A stretch of 64,000 bases of DNA from positions 5,297,501-5,361,500 of the forward strand of contig NZ_AP024488.1 of assembly GCF_021654575.1 (NCBI RefSeq), read 5' to 3'. The stretch is from Desulfoluna limicola (lineage in GTDB: Bacteria; Desulfobacterota; Desulfobacteria; Desulfobacterales; Desulfolunaceae). A model generated the notes under the pieces. That model searched no databases, was not told the origin of the DNA, and saw only the letters and a program-made list of their open reading frames with translations. Positions 29,685-38,632 of this stretch are shown piece after piece. The stretch's first letter is position 1, and each line of letters starts with the position of its first letter. Both the position numbers and the translations under genes were made by a program.

Positions 29685-30368
29685 CTACCCCACCAGCCAC
29701 TTGACGACACGGCCAACGACGGTGAAGATGTCCGGGTCGCTGCTGCGGAGTGTGGCCCCGTAGGTGTCGAAGCCTCCGCCACTGTTTATGGTGGTGGCCC
29801 GACGGACCTTGATGTCCTCGCGTGCTTCCATCTTCCGCTTCATCTCTTCGCGTTTTTCATTGTACATCTTGCCGCCGGCCTTCACCCACTCCAGGAGGTG
29901 GCGGAGTTCCCCGCCGTCCAGCCAGAGGCCGTGGTCGGGGCAGCGGTCGATGATTACGCCGCTTCGCTGGCCGAAGTTGACGCGGTTCATGACGGTGTCG
30001 CAGACCGGGCACTTGATGTAGGTGATGCCAAAGGCATCATGACGCTTCAGGGCGTAGAGCTCTTTAAGCTTGTTGTGGTTGACGTGGTGGACGTTTTTTA
30101 CCGTGGCCTTGATGAGGGCTTCAAGCTCGCCGGAATCGAAGAACATGCCCATGCACTCCTCGCAGCGTTCGATGAGAAAGGTGCCGCCGATTTTAAGGTC
30201 GATGGTCTTCATGTCGACGTCACAGCGTGGGCAGGTTCGTGCGTGGTCGGGGACCACCTCGGTGAATTCATGAATACCTGAAAGGTCGGTGTCGTTTCGG
30301 GTACCGCAGTAGGTGCAGACAATGGTGTCGGCAGGTACCGGTGCAGAGCAGTTTTTGCAGTTGGCCAT
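29685..30368 (-). CDS. Multi-zinc-ribbon protein (TFIIB-type zinc fingers)
   Basis: The 227-residue protein contains three cysteine-pair ribbons: CKNC...CTYC (residues 4-25), CPRC...CEEC (about 45-75) and CPVC...CPDHG with LWLDGGEL (about 120-155). The last two have the zf-TFIIB pattern. A charged helix (about 160-195) and a C-terminal tail follow. ATG 30368 is chosen since the frame upstream is only repeat sequence. The gene lies downstream of the SPFH gene on the same strand. In Bacillus the PspA-linked ydjGHI cluster also joins a zinc-ribbon protein to an SPFH protein, so a membrane-stress role is possible but inferred. Confidence 0.75.
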   Translation of the reverse strand: MANCKNCSAPVPADTIVCTYCGTRNDTDLSGIHEFTEVVPDHARTCPRCDVDMKTIDLKIGGTFLIERCEECMGMFFDSGELEALIKATVKNVHHVNHNKLKELYALKRHDAFGITYIKCPVCDTVMNRVNFGQRSGVIIDRCPDHGLWLDGGELRHLLEWVKAGGKMYNEKREEMKRKMEAREDIKVRRATTINSGGGFDTYGATLRSSDPDIFTVVGRVVKWLVG

Positions 30369-30443
30369 AATTGAAAACTCTGTGATGTGAAAATGATTGC
30401 AACGGGCGCCAGATTCTGGCGAATCCATAAAAACAGAAAGAGA

Positions 30444-30600
30444 GCCTCCGGCGGGCAGGGGATGGTCCCCTGCACCCCATGTGGCGAATGCGAGGCGGGT
30501 GAAACCATGCGGTGCACCTCGCGTTCGCATTCGCGTCATGTGTGGCGTCATGCAACATGCGCCACACGTGCTTGAGCTACAGGTGTTTCGTGTTCACTTG
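30444..30600 (-). repeat. GGAGGC element, reverse copy, GCGAATGCG subtype
   Basis: GCCTCCGGCGG, then CAGGGGATGGTCCCCTG hairpin, then GCGAATGCGAGG ... CGTTCGCATTCGCG, then a dyad TGTGGCG...CGCCACA. The end faces the zinc-ribbon gene start. Confidence 0.75.
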
Positions 30601-30680
30601 GGCTAAAATAAAACCTGTTCCGCTATCTTGTGGCCGAAGTGATCGGGGCGAGAACCGGAACGTTGTCGCTTACCCTCCCC

Positions 30681-30781
30681 ACGGGCGCAGCCCGTCAGGA
30701 AATGTGAAGAGCCTGAGGGACGAAGGCTCAGAGCATTCGCAAACCTGGGGTCAAGGGGCTCAGCCCCTTGCCGCCGGAGGC
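30681..30781 (+). repeat. GGAGGC element, forward copy
   Basis: ACGGGCGCAGCCCGT hairpin, stem GAGCC around a TGAGGGACGA loop with GGCTC, GCATTCGC, then AAGGGGCTCAGCCCCTT, then GCCGCCGGAGGC. The end is 8 nt from the SPFH stop codon. Confidence 0.8.
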
Positions 30782-30789
30782 TTGTTCTT

Positions 30790-31929
30790 TTATGAACCGG
30801 GCAGCGGAGGCGGTCCTTCGTCCAGAAGGGCCTTCAGTTCGGCCACGTTGGCGGCTTTTTCCCAGCCGTCCATGCCCTTGCGCCAGACCAGGGTTTCCCG
30901 GGTGACGGTTTTGTCCCTGATCATCTCTTCGATGATCTTTGGGGAGAAGGGCCCTTTCTGTTCTCCGCCGATGCCAAGGTAGTACTTGACCACCTCTTGC
31001 TGGGGCAGGGGCGGAGGCGCGGCGTCGCCTGTCGATGGAGCGGTTGCCTGTGGGGCTTGGGCTGCTTGGGGCTGACCTGTCATGGTTCGGGTCATCTGGT
31101 TGGCCATGGCAAACCCCATGCCCATGCCCACGCCGGCCGAGGCGTCGCCGGAGGGGTTCTCGGCCGCTTTTTCCAGGGCGTTGGCGGCCTGGAACTTGGT
31201 GTAGGCATCCAGGTCGCCCACAATGCCCATGCTGGTCCGCTTGTCCAGGGCCTCCTCCACTTCCTTGGGAAGAGCGATGTTTTCGATGAGGAGTTTGGTG
31301 AGGTCCAGGCCGTACTGTGAAAATTCCGGGGCAAGTTTATTTGTTACCCAGCCGGAGAGTTCGTTGTAGTTGGCCGCCAGGTCCAGAACGGGGATTTTAC
31401 TTTCGGCCAGAAGGTCGGCAAAGCGGGTGATCACCATGCTGGTGAGTTGCCCGGTGATCTCCTCGACGGTGAAGTGGCCTTCGGTGCCGGCTATTTCGGT
31501 GATAAACAGCTTGGGATCGGAGACGCGGATGACAAAGGTTCCGAAGGAGCGAAGGCGCACCGGGCCGAACTCGGGGTCCCGAAGGGTGATGGGCTTTTTG
31601 GTGCCCCACTTGATGTCGGTGAAGTTTCGGGTGCTGATGAAGTAGATTTCAGATTTGAAGGGGCTTTCAAACCCGTGGTACCACTTCTGGAGTTTTGTGA
31701 GGATGGGCAGGTTGCGGGTGGTAAGAGAGTGGAGGCCGGGGCCGAAGACATCTGCGATCTGGCCTTCGCTGACAAAGACCGCGGCCTGGGAGTCCCGTAC
31801 GGTGAGCTTGGCTCCGTACTTGATTTCATTCTGATGCCGTGGAAAGCGCCACACCATGGTGTCCCCGGAATCATCCAGCCAGTCTATGACGTCAATCAAT
31901 TCGCCTTTCAGCTTGTCCCAAAGAGCCAT
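30790..31929 (-). CDS. SPFH-domain protein with C-terminal GYF-like domain
   Basis: Residues about 1-255 form a YdjI-type SPFH (band 7) domain starting MALWDKLKGELIDVIDW, with GPGLHSLTT and the EALDKRTSMGIVGDLDAY end typical of this subgroup. A Gly/Met- and Pro/Ala-rich linker (about 260-315) follows. A C-terminal domain (about 320-379) with YYLGIGGEQKGPFSP and WRKGMDGWEKA matches the GYF_2 pattern. SPFH proteins form membrane-associated oligomers; the GYF-like tail probably recruits proline-rich partners. No membrane helix is visible. AAGGAG lies upstream of the ATG. The zinc-ribbon gene downstream is a likely partner. Confidence 0.8.
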   Translation of the reverse strand: MALWDKLKGELIDVIDWLDDSGDTMVWRFPRHQNEIKYGAKLTVRDSQAAVFVSEGQIADVFGPGLHSLTTRNLPILTKLQKWYHGFESPFKSEIYFISTRNFTDIKWGTKKPITLRDPEFGPVRLRSFGTFVIRVSDPKLFITEIAGTEGHFTVEEITGQLTSMVITRFADLLAESKIPVLDLAANYNELSGWVTNKLAPEFSQYGLDLTKLLIENIALPKEVEEALDKRTSMGIVGDLDAYTKFQAANALEKAAENPSGDASAGVGMGMGFAMANQMTRTMTGQPQAAQAPQATAPSTGDAAPPPLPQQEVVKYYLGIGGEQKGPFSPKIIEEMIRDKTVTRETLVWRKGMDGWEKAANVAELKALLDEGPPPLPGS

Positions 31930-32040
31930 GCTTTACGTTCTCCTTATCGGTTTTTCTGGCCGCCTTGCAGCCGGGTGACGGGCTTGGAAAGGATCCACCT
32001 CGGTCTGGTTATCGGCATGTCTATCCAAAGTATTAAGTCG

Positions 32041-32237
32041 TTGTAACTATTCAGCTCCTGAAAAACTGCCTCCGGTGGCAAGGTGTGCCACCTTGAAAGC
32101 AGGGTGCGGGCGCGCTTTGCCCTCGCTCCTCGTGTTAAATCACATCCGCCTTTAAAAGGCATTCGTTCAAGGACAGTTTTTAAGACCCGTTTGTCAAACG
32201 TTTCAAAGGTTTGGCCCCCGGCAGGGCCGCCGGAGGC
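32041..32237. repeat. Composite GGAGGC element with TAACTATTCAGC module
   Basis: TTGTAACTATTCAGCTC leads into GCCTCCGGTGGC, a CAAGGTGTGCCACCTTG hairpin, a degenerate loop, and then GTTTGTCAAACGTTTCAAAG with GTTTGGCCCCCGG ending CCGCCGGAGGC at 32237. Overall layout matches 5651-5864, but the right-hand GCTGAATAGTTA copy is absent. Confidence 0.8.
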
Positions 32238-32268
32238 TTTGTCTCAACGTGTGGGATTTCCCCGCCGC

Positions 32269-32865
32269 CTACTCCACTGTAAAATCGGTCTGGGCAAGAA
32301 GGGTTCCGTCTTCAGCCACGATTTCCACGCGCCAGGAGGCAGGCACTGCCGGAAAAATGGCTTTTGAGCTCCAGGTTCGCCAGGATGAGGCCGCACCGAT
32401 CTGAAGCGGAATCTCTGCAACGCGTTCGCCATCGCGATACCAGACATGGGTGATGGTCGCCGGGGCTATGGACCCGGTTCGGCTGTGGCAGTAGAGGCGT
32501 TCGATATCCGTGCTGAAGACGGTACCTGCCTCCACGGGTTCCCGATCGGCAATGCCTTTTGCGATGATTATCTCTGAGACGCTTACGAGCAGGGGGGACA
32601 CTTCGGCAAGGGGCATTTCGTCGGGGATGTCCATGGCTGATTCGCCAGGCCTGACCTCGGGGGCCGTTGCTTCGGCGGCAGGCGCTACGTCCGCAGGGGG
32701 CTCAGCCTGGGTTGTTACGACAGTGGGGGGCGCTTCGGCCTGGGTCGTGGTGGTGAGCTCTCCGGCCATGGTGTCGTCCAGGGTGGGGACGTCCGAAGCA
32801 AATGAAGGGGTGGAGAGAACCACCAGGGAAAAGAGAACGATGAGAAGCGAGGAAATAGATTTCAT
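32269..32865 (-). CDS. Exported DUF2914-domain protein
   Basis: The 198-residue precursor has a Sec signal peptide (MKSISSLLIVLFSLVVLSTPSFA). A Thr/Ala/Pro-rich low-complexity linker follows (about 30-90). The C-terminal domain matches DUF2914 by its pattern (YCHSRTGS, THVWYRDGERVAEIPL, SSWRTWSSKAI, WRVEIVAEDGTLL). The function of DUF2914 is not known. AAGG lies about 10 nt before the ATG. It is the last gene of the same-strand run ychJ - selenoprotein - DUF2914. Confidence 0.75.
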   Translation of the reverse strand: MKSISSLLIVLFSLVVLSTPSFASDVPTLDDTMAGELTTTTQAEAPPTVVTTQAEPPADVAPAAEATAPEVRPGESAMDIPDEMPLAEVSPLLVSVSEIIIAKGIADREPVEAGTVFSTDIERLYCHSRTGSIAPATITHVWYRDGERVAEIPLQIGAASSWRTWSSKAIFPAVPASWRVEIVAEDGTLLAQTDFTVE

Positions 32866-32960
32866 CTTGTGTCGCCTTTCGGGTTGGATGCCGGAGCGGA
32901 GGCTGCACCCGATGCGATATCGGGATGGGAGGAAGGGGGCCTTCCGCAAGGGCATCGGGG

Positions 32961-33299
32961 TCAGGGGGTGAATGTTGCCGCGTAGAACGCTTCGTGAAAT
33001 CCAACAATAATCTTGTCATTGAGGCGGAGGGTCGGGGCCCTCAGGTTGCCGGAGGGGCCCATGGCCGCTTTGAGGAGCGCTTCCCTGTTGTCATCGGAGG
33101 GCTCCCACTCCACCACCTTTTTGCCCCGGGCCGTGACAACCATGGGGCTCGATGAGAGGATGGTCCAGGCTGCATCGGCGTCAATGCGCTCTTTTCGTGC
33201 ATCAGTGACCTCTTGTGGGGCGATACGTTGGCTCCCAAGAAACTCCTGGGCTTTGGTGCAGGACGTTCAGCCCTTTCGAAGGTATGCCCATTCAATCAT
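32961..33299 (-). CDS. ArsC/Spx-fold selenoprotein with in-frame UGA (U-T-S-C)
   Basis: Reading from ATG 33299 (AAGGAG 6 nt upstream) gives MIEWAYLRKG, then UGA, then TSCTKAQEFLG, and the frame continues without another stop to TGA at 32961: 112 residues with U11 and C14. The product resembles the ArsC-like family known to occur as selenoproteins, with a UxxC redox motif where Cys homologues have CxxC. The C-terminal half keeps family features (NLRAPTLRLNDKIIVGF). A SECIS-like hairpin follows the UGA. It is likely a cytoplasmic thiol oxidoreductase; the substrate is unknown. Standard gene calling would miss it or start it at Met53 (33143). The alternative, a nonsense-mutated pseudogene, is unlikely given the intact frame, ribosome site and hairpin. 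Confidence 0.85.
33231..33269 (-). promoter_or_regulatory. Candidate bacterial SECIS element
   Basis: Downstream of the UGA (33269-33267), CCCAGG (33250-33245) pairs with CTTGGG (33239-33234) around the 5-nt loop AGTTT. A G is at loop position 2, about 24 nt from the UGA. This spacing and loop G fit the known bacterial SECIS consensus for SelB recruitment. Confidence 0.65.
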
Positions 33300-33422
33300 G
33301 ATCTTCTCCTTAACATTTAGGGGTGAGTGGGTGTGGTGCCGGCGGGTGTTGTGGGACGGGCCGTGGGGAGGGGGGAGAAACCCTAAGTGAAGGGTCTCTC
33401 CATTTTAACGGATTCCGCAGTT

Positions 33423-33908
33423 TTACCCGCAGCACTTCTTGAATTTCTTGCCGCTGCCGCAGGGGCATGGGTCGTTACGGCCTACCTTGGGGCCTTGGCG
33501 AACCACGGTTTCAGGGACCACGCCCACGCCGTCGTCAAAGTACCAGGCACCGTCGATTTTGACAAAGGTCGCCATTTCATGGTGGCGTGCCTTTTCACCT
33601 TTGGTGGCGTAGTTGGCGATGAACTCAACTCGGCCGGTTTCATCCTCTGCGCCGCCCTTTTCGGTGCTTACCACCTCCAGGTTGAACCATTCGGATTTGG
33701 CAGCCCAGCTCTGGGTCTGGCGCTCGTCATGGGTGTGGCGTTTGTCCGGGTGGATGGAGTCCCTTAAGAAATCGGTCTCCACTTTGGCGTAGGCGGTGTA
33801 CCGGGCGCGCATGAGCTGCTCGGCTGTCTCGGCGGCCTTCTCGCCTTTGATGATGGGTTCGCAACATGTATCGTAAGCCGCATCAAGTCCGCATGGGCAC
33901 TTATCCAT
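33423..33908 (-). CDS. ychJ: YchJ-family SEC-C motif protein
   Basis: The 161-residue protein has SEC-C zinc-binding motifs at both ends ([16 protein letters not shown] and [19 protein letters not shown]) around the YchJ middle domain ([23 protein letters not shown]). The exact role of YchJ is unknown; SEC-C motifs bind zinc and occur in SecA. ATG 33908 is chosen since AGGAG lies 7 nt upstream; the GTG at 33914 is only 1 nt from it. An 11-bp hairpin with one mismatch (33374-33401) lies between this gene and the selenoprotein gene. Confidence 0.88.
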   Translation of the reverse strand: MDKCPCGLDAAYDTCCEPIIKGEKAAETAEQLMRARYTAYAKVETDFLRDSIHPDKRHTHDERQTQSWAAKSEWFNLEVVSTEKGGAEDETGRVEFIANYATKGEKARHHEMATFVKIDGAWYFDDGVGVVPETVVRQGPKVGRNDPCPCGSGKKFKKCCG

Positions 33909-33954
33909 GATCACACTCCTTTAAAAATAGCCTGTCTAACAAATCAATGGGATG

Positions 33955-34016
33955 ACGCCTCGCAGGTGTGCTTTTTCAAGAGAACGAGCATCGGTATTCC
34001 TGCGAGGGCGTTTTTT
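33955..34016 (+). terminator. Plus-strand terminator-like hairpin with no known gene upstream
   Basis: ACGCCTCGCAGG (33955-33966) pairs with CCTGCGAGGGCGT (33999-34011), one bulge, and is followed by T6. Both flanking genes are on the minus strand, so the transcript it would end is unidentified. Confidence 0.5.
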
Positions 34017-34095
34017 AGTATCATTTCAGTCTGTGGCAGGCGCTTCAGCGCCGCAGCCATTGGTGCAGGGGTTGGTTCACTCAGGTTCTATATAA

Positions 34096-34121
34096 ATAAA
34101 AAGACGCTTAAAGTAAACGCC
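34096..34121 (-). terminator. Rho-independent terminator of the helicase gene
   Basis: On the minus strand GGCGTTTA pairs with TAAGCGTC (two G-U wobbles) around CTT and runs into TTTTTAT. It begins 6 nt after the helicase stop. Confidence 0.6.
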
Positions 34122-34126
34122 CAGCA

Positions 34127-36283
34127 TTATACGGGAGAACCGGCCTCCGGATCCTTCTCTCGGGTTGGGATCTCTTCCAGGGTGGTGACGATGGGGTCCT
34201 TCATGATGGATCGTTTTGCCTCGCGTGCTGCTGCCGCCGCCTGGGGGAAAACCGAGGAAAGGGCTGCAATGTGGTGCAGGTTGTCGGCGGTGCGCAGTAC
34301 AAGGCGTGAGAGGTCCCCCTCCTGAAGTCCTGAGAACTGGACCACATCGTTCCAGGGCGTACCGGAGGCCCACAGGTAAATGGTGGCTGCCGGATGGAGG
34401 TAGAGAAAGGGAACGTCAAACCCCCAGTCGATCATCTCCCGGGCAAAGGGGGTGAGCCCTTTGCGAATATTCAGGAAGGTTCGGGTGAGGCTCTTGGGCA
34501 GGGCACTGCGGTTGATGCTCTGGTCGTCCCGCTCCCGTTCGTTGACAAAGGAGGCCACCATGGCGGCCATCAGAGCGGGGTCTTCGGGAAAGAGTTTCAG
34601 ACGGAAACATTCGCCCACCAGAAGGGGGGAATCGATGCGCAGCCGGGAGGCCCATTCCCCGTCGACGGTGAGGCGGTCTTCGTCGTCCACAAACCCTTTG
34701 AGCTTTAAAAAATCCAGATGAACGAGGAAATCCTCCCAGAGACGACTGCTCCCCTGATTTTTCCCCCGCTTTTTCTCAAGGAGAAAGGCGGCAAAGGATT
34801 TTTCCAGAAGCCCCCGAATTTGCTCCGGCGAGTGGGAGAGCATCAGGTTGAGAACCATGGAAAAGTTGATGCGGATCTGGCTCTCCACCCGTTCCGGTGC
34901 CTGATTGGTGAGGCGGGCCAGGTGACCGATGTCGTTGAATTTGCCAGGCAGGATGACGGCAAAACCGACCTTGTCCTTGCCCCGCCGTCCGGCTCTGCCC
35001 GTCATTTGGTTGTACTCCGAGGAGGAGAGGGGCATGAAATCGGCCCCGTTGAATCGGTCGGAGTTCAAGATCACCACTGATCGAGCTGGGAAGTTGACCC
35101 CCGCCGCCACGGTGCTGGTTGCAAACATGGCATCCAGAAGCCCCTCGTTCATCAGGGTCTCGATGACGATTTTCCACCCGGGGAGCTGGCCGCTGTGGTG
35201 TGCCCCCACGGCGAGGTGCTCCAGGTGGTAGCGGTGCTTGTGGCGGCTGAGGTGTGGGTGAGCCGACAGGATCTCCTCCACACGCTGAGACAGGAGGTCG
35301 GCACGGGCCGGGTCCCCGGCCAAAAGTTCACCGGAGCAGAGCTCCAAGGCGCCGTTGCAGTCGGCCCGGGACTTCATGAAGAAGATTGCCGGCAGCAGGC
35401 GGTATTTTTTGAGCACCTTCATGATGTCGGCCATGGGCGGCAGGCGGTTCGGAGGAGCCAGAATAGGCGGTCTGTCTTGGTTGAGGTACGCGTTGACCTT
35501 TTTGTAGAGTCCCACGTGGCCTTTGCCCCCTTTCTGGGTGACGAGGGGAAAGAGGGTGCCGGACGGGTGAAAGAAGAGGGGGTGCAGGGGCACGCTGCGC
35601 TTGGTCTCTTCAATAACCTGTACCTCGCGGCCGCGGACGGAGGTGAGCCAGTCGGCAATCTGATGGGCGTTGCCCACGGTGGCGGAAAGCATGAGGAGGG
35701 GAACCCGTGACGGAAGGTAGATCATCACCTCTTCCCAGACCACGCCCCGGTCGCTGTCGCCCAGGTAGTGGGCTTCGTCCATCACCACCAGGTCGGTTTT
35801 GAGGTCCCGTCCCGTGTGCATGGCGTCGTAGAGCTGGTTTCGAAGAATCTCCGTGGTCCCCACGATGACCGAGGCATCGGGGTTGTCCTTGATGTCCCCG
35901 GTAAGAATGCCGACCTTGTCTTTTCCGAAGAGGTCACTGAACGTGCTGAAGATGGTGTTGGTCAGGGCCTTTAGAGGCGTGGCGTACCAGCAGCGCTGAC
36001 CCTTTTCAAGGGCTTTTGTGATTACCTGTTCGGCGATCCAGGTCTTGCCCGAGCCCGTGGGAGCGGTGACGAGGCAATCCCCATGGCGGACGGCTTCCAC
36101 CGCCTCGAGTTGAAAACGGTCCGGAACAAAGGGGCGTGCTTCCGGGCTGCCGATTTGCTCGAAGATAGGCTTCAATCGGGCATCGGAACCGGCTTTGATT
36201 TGAGATGCGAACTTCTTTTTGGGTGCCTGCCTGTGGCCTCTTCGTTTGGGGTGGGGACTTCTTCGGTGATAATTCTCTGTCAT
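34127..36283 (-). CDS. Ski2-like DEAH-box superfamily II helicase
   Basis: The 718-residue protein starts with a basic tail and has the helicase motifs in order: APTGSGKT (Walker A, about 76), TPLKAL (Ia), GTTEILRNQ (Ib), MDEAH (II), LSATVGN (III), FATSTVAAGVNFPARSVV (V) and QMTGRAGRRG (VI). The insertion and C-terminal helical part fit the Ski2/Mtr4-like group. It is probably ATP-dependent and acts on RNA or DNA; bacterial members are poorly characterised. AGAGG lies 9 nt before ATG 36283. A terminator follows. Confidence 0.9.
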   Translation of the reverse strand: MTENYHRRSPHPKRRGHRQAPKKKFASQIKAGSDARLKPIFEQIGSPEARPFVPDRFQLEAVEAVRHGDCLVTAPTGSGKTWIAEQVITKALEKGQRCWYATPLKALTNTIFSTFSDLFGKDKVGILTGDIKDNPDASVIVGTTEILRNQLYDAMHTGRDLKTDLVVMDEAHYLGDSDRGVVWEEVMIYLPSRVPLLMLSATVGNAHQIADWLTSVRGREVQVIEETKRSVPLHPLFFHPSGTLFPLVTQKGGKGHVGLYKKVNAYLNQDRPPILAPPNRLPPMADIMKVLKKYRLLPAIFFMKSRADCNGALELCSGELLAGDPARADLLSQRVEEILSAHPHLSRHKHRYHLEHLAVGAHHSGQLPGWKIVIETLMNEGLLDAMFATSTVAAGVNFPARSVVILNSDRFNGADFMPLSSSEYNQMTGRAGRRGKDKVGFAVILPGKFNDIGHLARLTNQAPERVESQIRINFSMVLNLMLSHSPEQIRGLLEKSFAAFLLEKKRGKNQGSSRLWEDFLVHLDFLKLKGFVDDEDRLTVDGEWASRLRIDSPLLVGECFRLKLFPEDPALMAAMVASFVNERERDDQSINRSALPKSLTRTFLNIRKGLTPFAREMIDWGFDVPFLYLHPAATIYLWASGTPWNDVVQFSGLQEGDLSRLVLRTADNLHHIAALSSVFPQAAAAAREAKRSIMKDPIVTTLEEIPTREKDPEAGSPV

Positions 36284-36629
36284 GGGATGAGGCCTCTAGC
36301 ATGTTTAGGATATGGGTGCAGCGCGCTTGAACCCGGTGGGGAAGGGGGCTCGCCTTATGACGAGAACGCCTTATTTCAACGGGTGAATGACGCAAGACGC
36401 GGTTTTTTTTAAGGGGCAAACCAAATTTGTCGCTCGTTAAACCGCAGCTGGTGGAGCTATACCAACACTCCACTTTATCATATTCGTTCCTTTCTGTATC
36501 ACCAAAAGTCCCGTGGTGTGATTGGGAGGGTTCAGGAAGAGGTTACACCTGCCGATGCTATATACATAGAGTGTGGTTTTTTACATGGAAAGGCTTGCTT
36601 TTCACCAACGCATAAATCTGGAGATAGCT
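36284..36629. other. Divergent intergenic region
   Basis: The 346 bp between the helicase (-) and caspase-like gene (+) contain a TATATACA stretch at 36559-36566 but no convincing -35 partner. No GGAGGC-family element is present. Confidence 0.4.
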
Positions 36630-38390
36630 GTGAAACGCGTTTTATCCGTCCTGACAGTCATCCTGTTGTTCACCTCGTGCGCACAAAAGCACTTCACCTT
36701 TGAGTATGAAGGGGAACCCTTTGTGGCGCCAGGGGCCTCCGTCGCATCGGGCTGCTCCGTTGGGATTCTGCCCGAGGGGGCAGGGCACCCCGGCTTTCGA
36801 CTTGTGACGTCAAAAAAGGTCCTCGAGCTTGTTGCCAAAACCCGTGTTCAGGCAAAGGGCGTGACCAATTGGGAAATTCACGGCTACGAACCTGATGTGA
36901 TGCTGATCCTGGGGGGGACCCTGTCGACGGTGGCGGGGGTGGTTGTGACGCCCGCGCTATGGGTCAAGAGACTCTTTGTTGGGTGGGGCGATCCCGACAG
37001 CGAAGACGAGGTGCGGCAACGGCTCTACGACCGCCACCTGAGATCCTGGCTTTTTATGGGGTACGTCTGGGCTCCTGTGGATTATGACGTTCTGGCTCGG
37101 CGCCAGGAGATCTACGAAACCGGCAACACCCTTGAGCTCCCGTCACCGGATGGAGCCGAGGTGATGGCCTTGGATGATCAGAGACGCAGGGTAGAGCTGC
37201 TCTCCTATGGGGATGGCCTTCACCGACCCGTCTTGACCGATGCGCTCCTTGAATCAAGGGCTCTTCACGTGACCGCTTATTGTGACGGGGACTCGTCCTC
37301 GTCCTCCATCGACCTGCTTCCCTGGTACCGTCAGAAATATGGCCTGAGCCTTGAGGAGGCCGAGGCGTTCAATGCCCTGGAACCGGGCAGACGCCCCTAC
37401 CTTTTGAAGTTCTCTCCGGACCTTCGGTCCGCCTTTCTGGCCCTTGATGAGGCCGGCTGGAAAGCCTTTGCGGCAAGGGTACCCTTGGAGGCCGTCGGAG
37501 ATCGAGGTCTGGTTGAAGCCGCCCTTGGAACCGGTGTCGATACAGATGAAAAAGCCGTTTTTTCTTTTGAGGATGATCTTCCGGCCCTGTTGAATGCGAG
37601 CCGCCGAACCTCTCCGGACATTGAGACCTGGCTTTTTGCCATGGGGATCGAGGACTACGACCAGACCAGCCCCATCACCTACTCGCGCCGCAGCGCCGAA
37701 CTCTTCACCCAGGTGGCCATGAAGCGCCTGGGGGTGCCTGCTGAAAACGTTTTTCTTCTCACAGACGACGGAGAAACAGAGATACAGGGGCTCAAAGGGC
37801 GGGTCTTTCCAGCCACGGCTGCCTCCATCAAAGACCAGCTCCGGTTTCTCATGCGGGACGTGGCGGAAGGTGATCGGATTTATGTCTACTACAGCGGCCA
37901 CGGCCTGCCCTCTCTCATGGACGGGGGGCACTCCTACCTCCTTGCCCGGGACCAGGCACCGGATTTTATTCACACCGCCCCTCACTTTCGGGTCGATACC
38001 TTCTACCAGACCCTGGCCAAAAGCCGGGCAGATGAGATCGTGGTGTTCATGGACAGCTGCTTTACAGGCGTTGCCGACGGCGTGTCGGTCTTCGGAAACG
38101 GCCGGGCCGCCACACGCCTGGTGCCGAAAACCCCCACCTTTGATGAAGACCGCATGGCGGTCATCACCGCCGGCACCGAACGTCAGTTTTCCAACGCCTA
38201 CCCCGAAAAAGGCCACCGCCTCTTCAGCTACTTTCTCATGAAGGAACTCATGAAGGACCATGAGACCCTGGAGAGTCTTTATGACAGCCTTTTCAAACAA
38301 ACCCGCCGCGTCAGCCGAAGCCGGGGCGGCACTCAGGTTCAGGAACCGACCATCAGGGGGAATGTGCAAATGAAACTGCCAAGGTTATAA
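36630..38390 (+). CDS. Caspase-like (peptidase C14) lipoprotein
   Basis: The 586-residue protein starts at GTG 36630, supported by GGAG 6 nt upstream and by the signal peptide that begins there (KRVLSVLTVILLFTSC, lipobox LFTSC). After lipidation it would be tethered at the cell envelope facing the periplasm. A large N-terminal region (about 20-330) with one hydrophobic stretch (VMLILGGTLSTVAGVVVTPAL) is unassigned. The C-terminal caspase fold has the catalytic dyad His424 (YYSGHG) and Cys477 (MDSCFTG). Envelope-anchored orthocaspases are uncharacterised; a role in stress response or signalling is inference. The next gene encodes a second lipoprotein. Confidence 0.85.
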   Translation: MKRVLSVLTVILLFTSCAQKHFTFEYEGEPFVAPGASVASGCSVGILPEGAGHPGFRLVTSKKVLELVAKTRVQAKGVTNWEIHGYEPDVMLILGGTLSTVAGVVVTPALWVKRLFVGWGDPDSEDEVRQRLYDRHLRSWLFMGYVWAPVDYDVLARRQEIYETGNTLELPSPDGAEVMALDDQRRRVELLSYGDGLHRPVLTDALLESRALHVTAYCDGDSSSSSIDLLPWYRQKYGLSLEEAEAFNALEPGRRPYLLKFSPDLRSAFLALDEAGWKAFAARVPLEAVGDRGLVEAALGTGVDTDEKAVFSFEDDLPALLNASRRTSPDIETWLFAMGIEDYDQTSPITYSRRSAELFTQVAMKRLGVPAENVFLLTDDGETEIQGLKGRVFPATAASIKDQLRFLMRDVAEGDRIYVYYSGHGLPSLMDGGHSYLLARDQAPDFIHTAPHFRVDTFYQTLAKSRADEIVVFMDSCFTGVADGVSVFGNGRAATRLVPKTPTFDEDRMAVITAGTERQFSNAYPEKGHRLFSYFLMKELMKDHETLESLYDSLFKQTRRVSRSRGGTQVQEPTIRGNVQMKLPRL

Positions 38391-38396
38391 AAGCAT

Positions 38397-38446
38397 GCCT
38401 CCGGCGGCGAGGTGAGCCACCTCGAAAGCGGGTTGCGCCCGTGGAC
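38397..38446 (-). repeat. Partial reverse GGAGGC element
   Basis: GCCTCCGGCGGC, then GAGGTGAGCCACCTC hairpin, CGAAAGCGGGTTG, then truncated. It lies 6 nt after the caspase gene stop (TAAAAGCAT). Confidence 0.8.
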
Positions 38447-38632
38447 CAGGGATGATGTTGCGTAAGCTTCTTAGGGGAGCTGTACGCGAAGACGGGTGAT
38501 GATCATTTTGGTTATTTAAAAAAAATGATGATGAGCGTGGGTTCAAATACGCTTGGATTTTATCCGAATAACTTCGACGGAGAGGTTTTCGTCTGGGGAC
38601 GATTCAGGGGAGGTCCAACATATGTTTTAATC

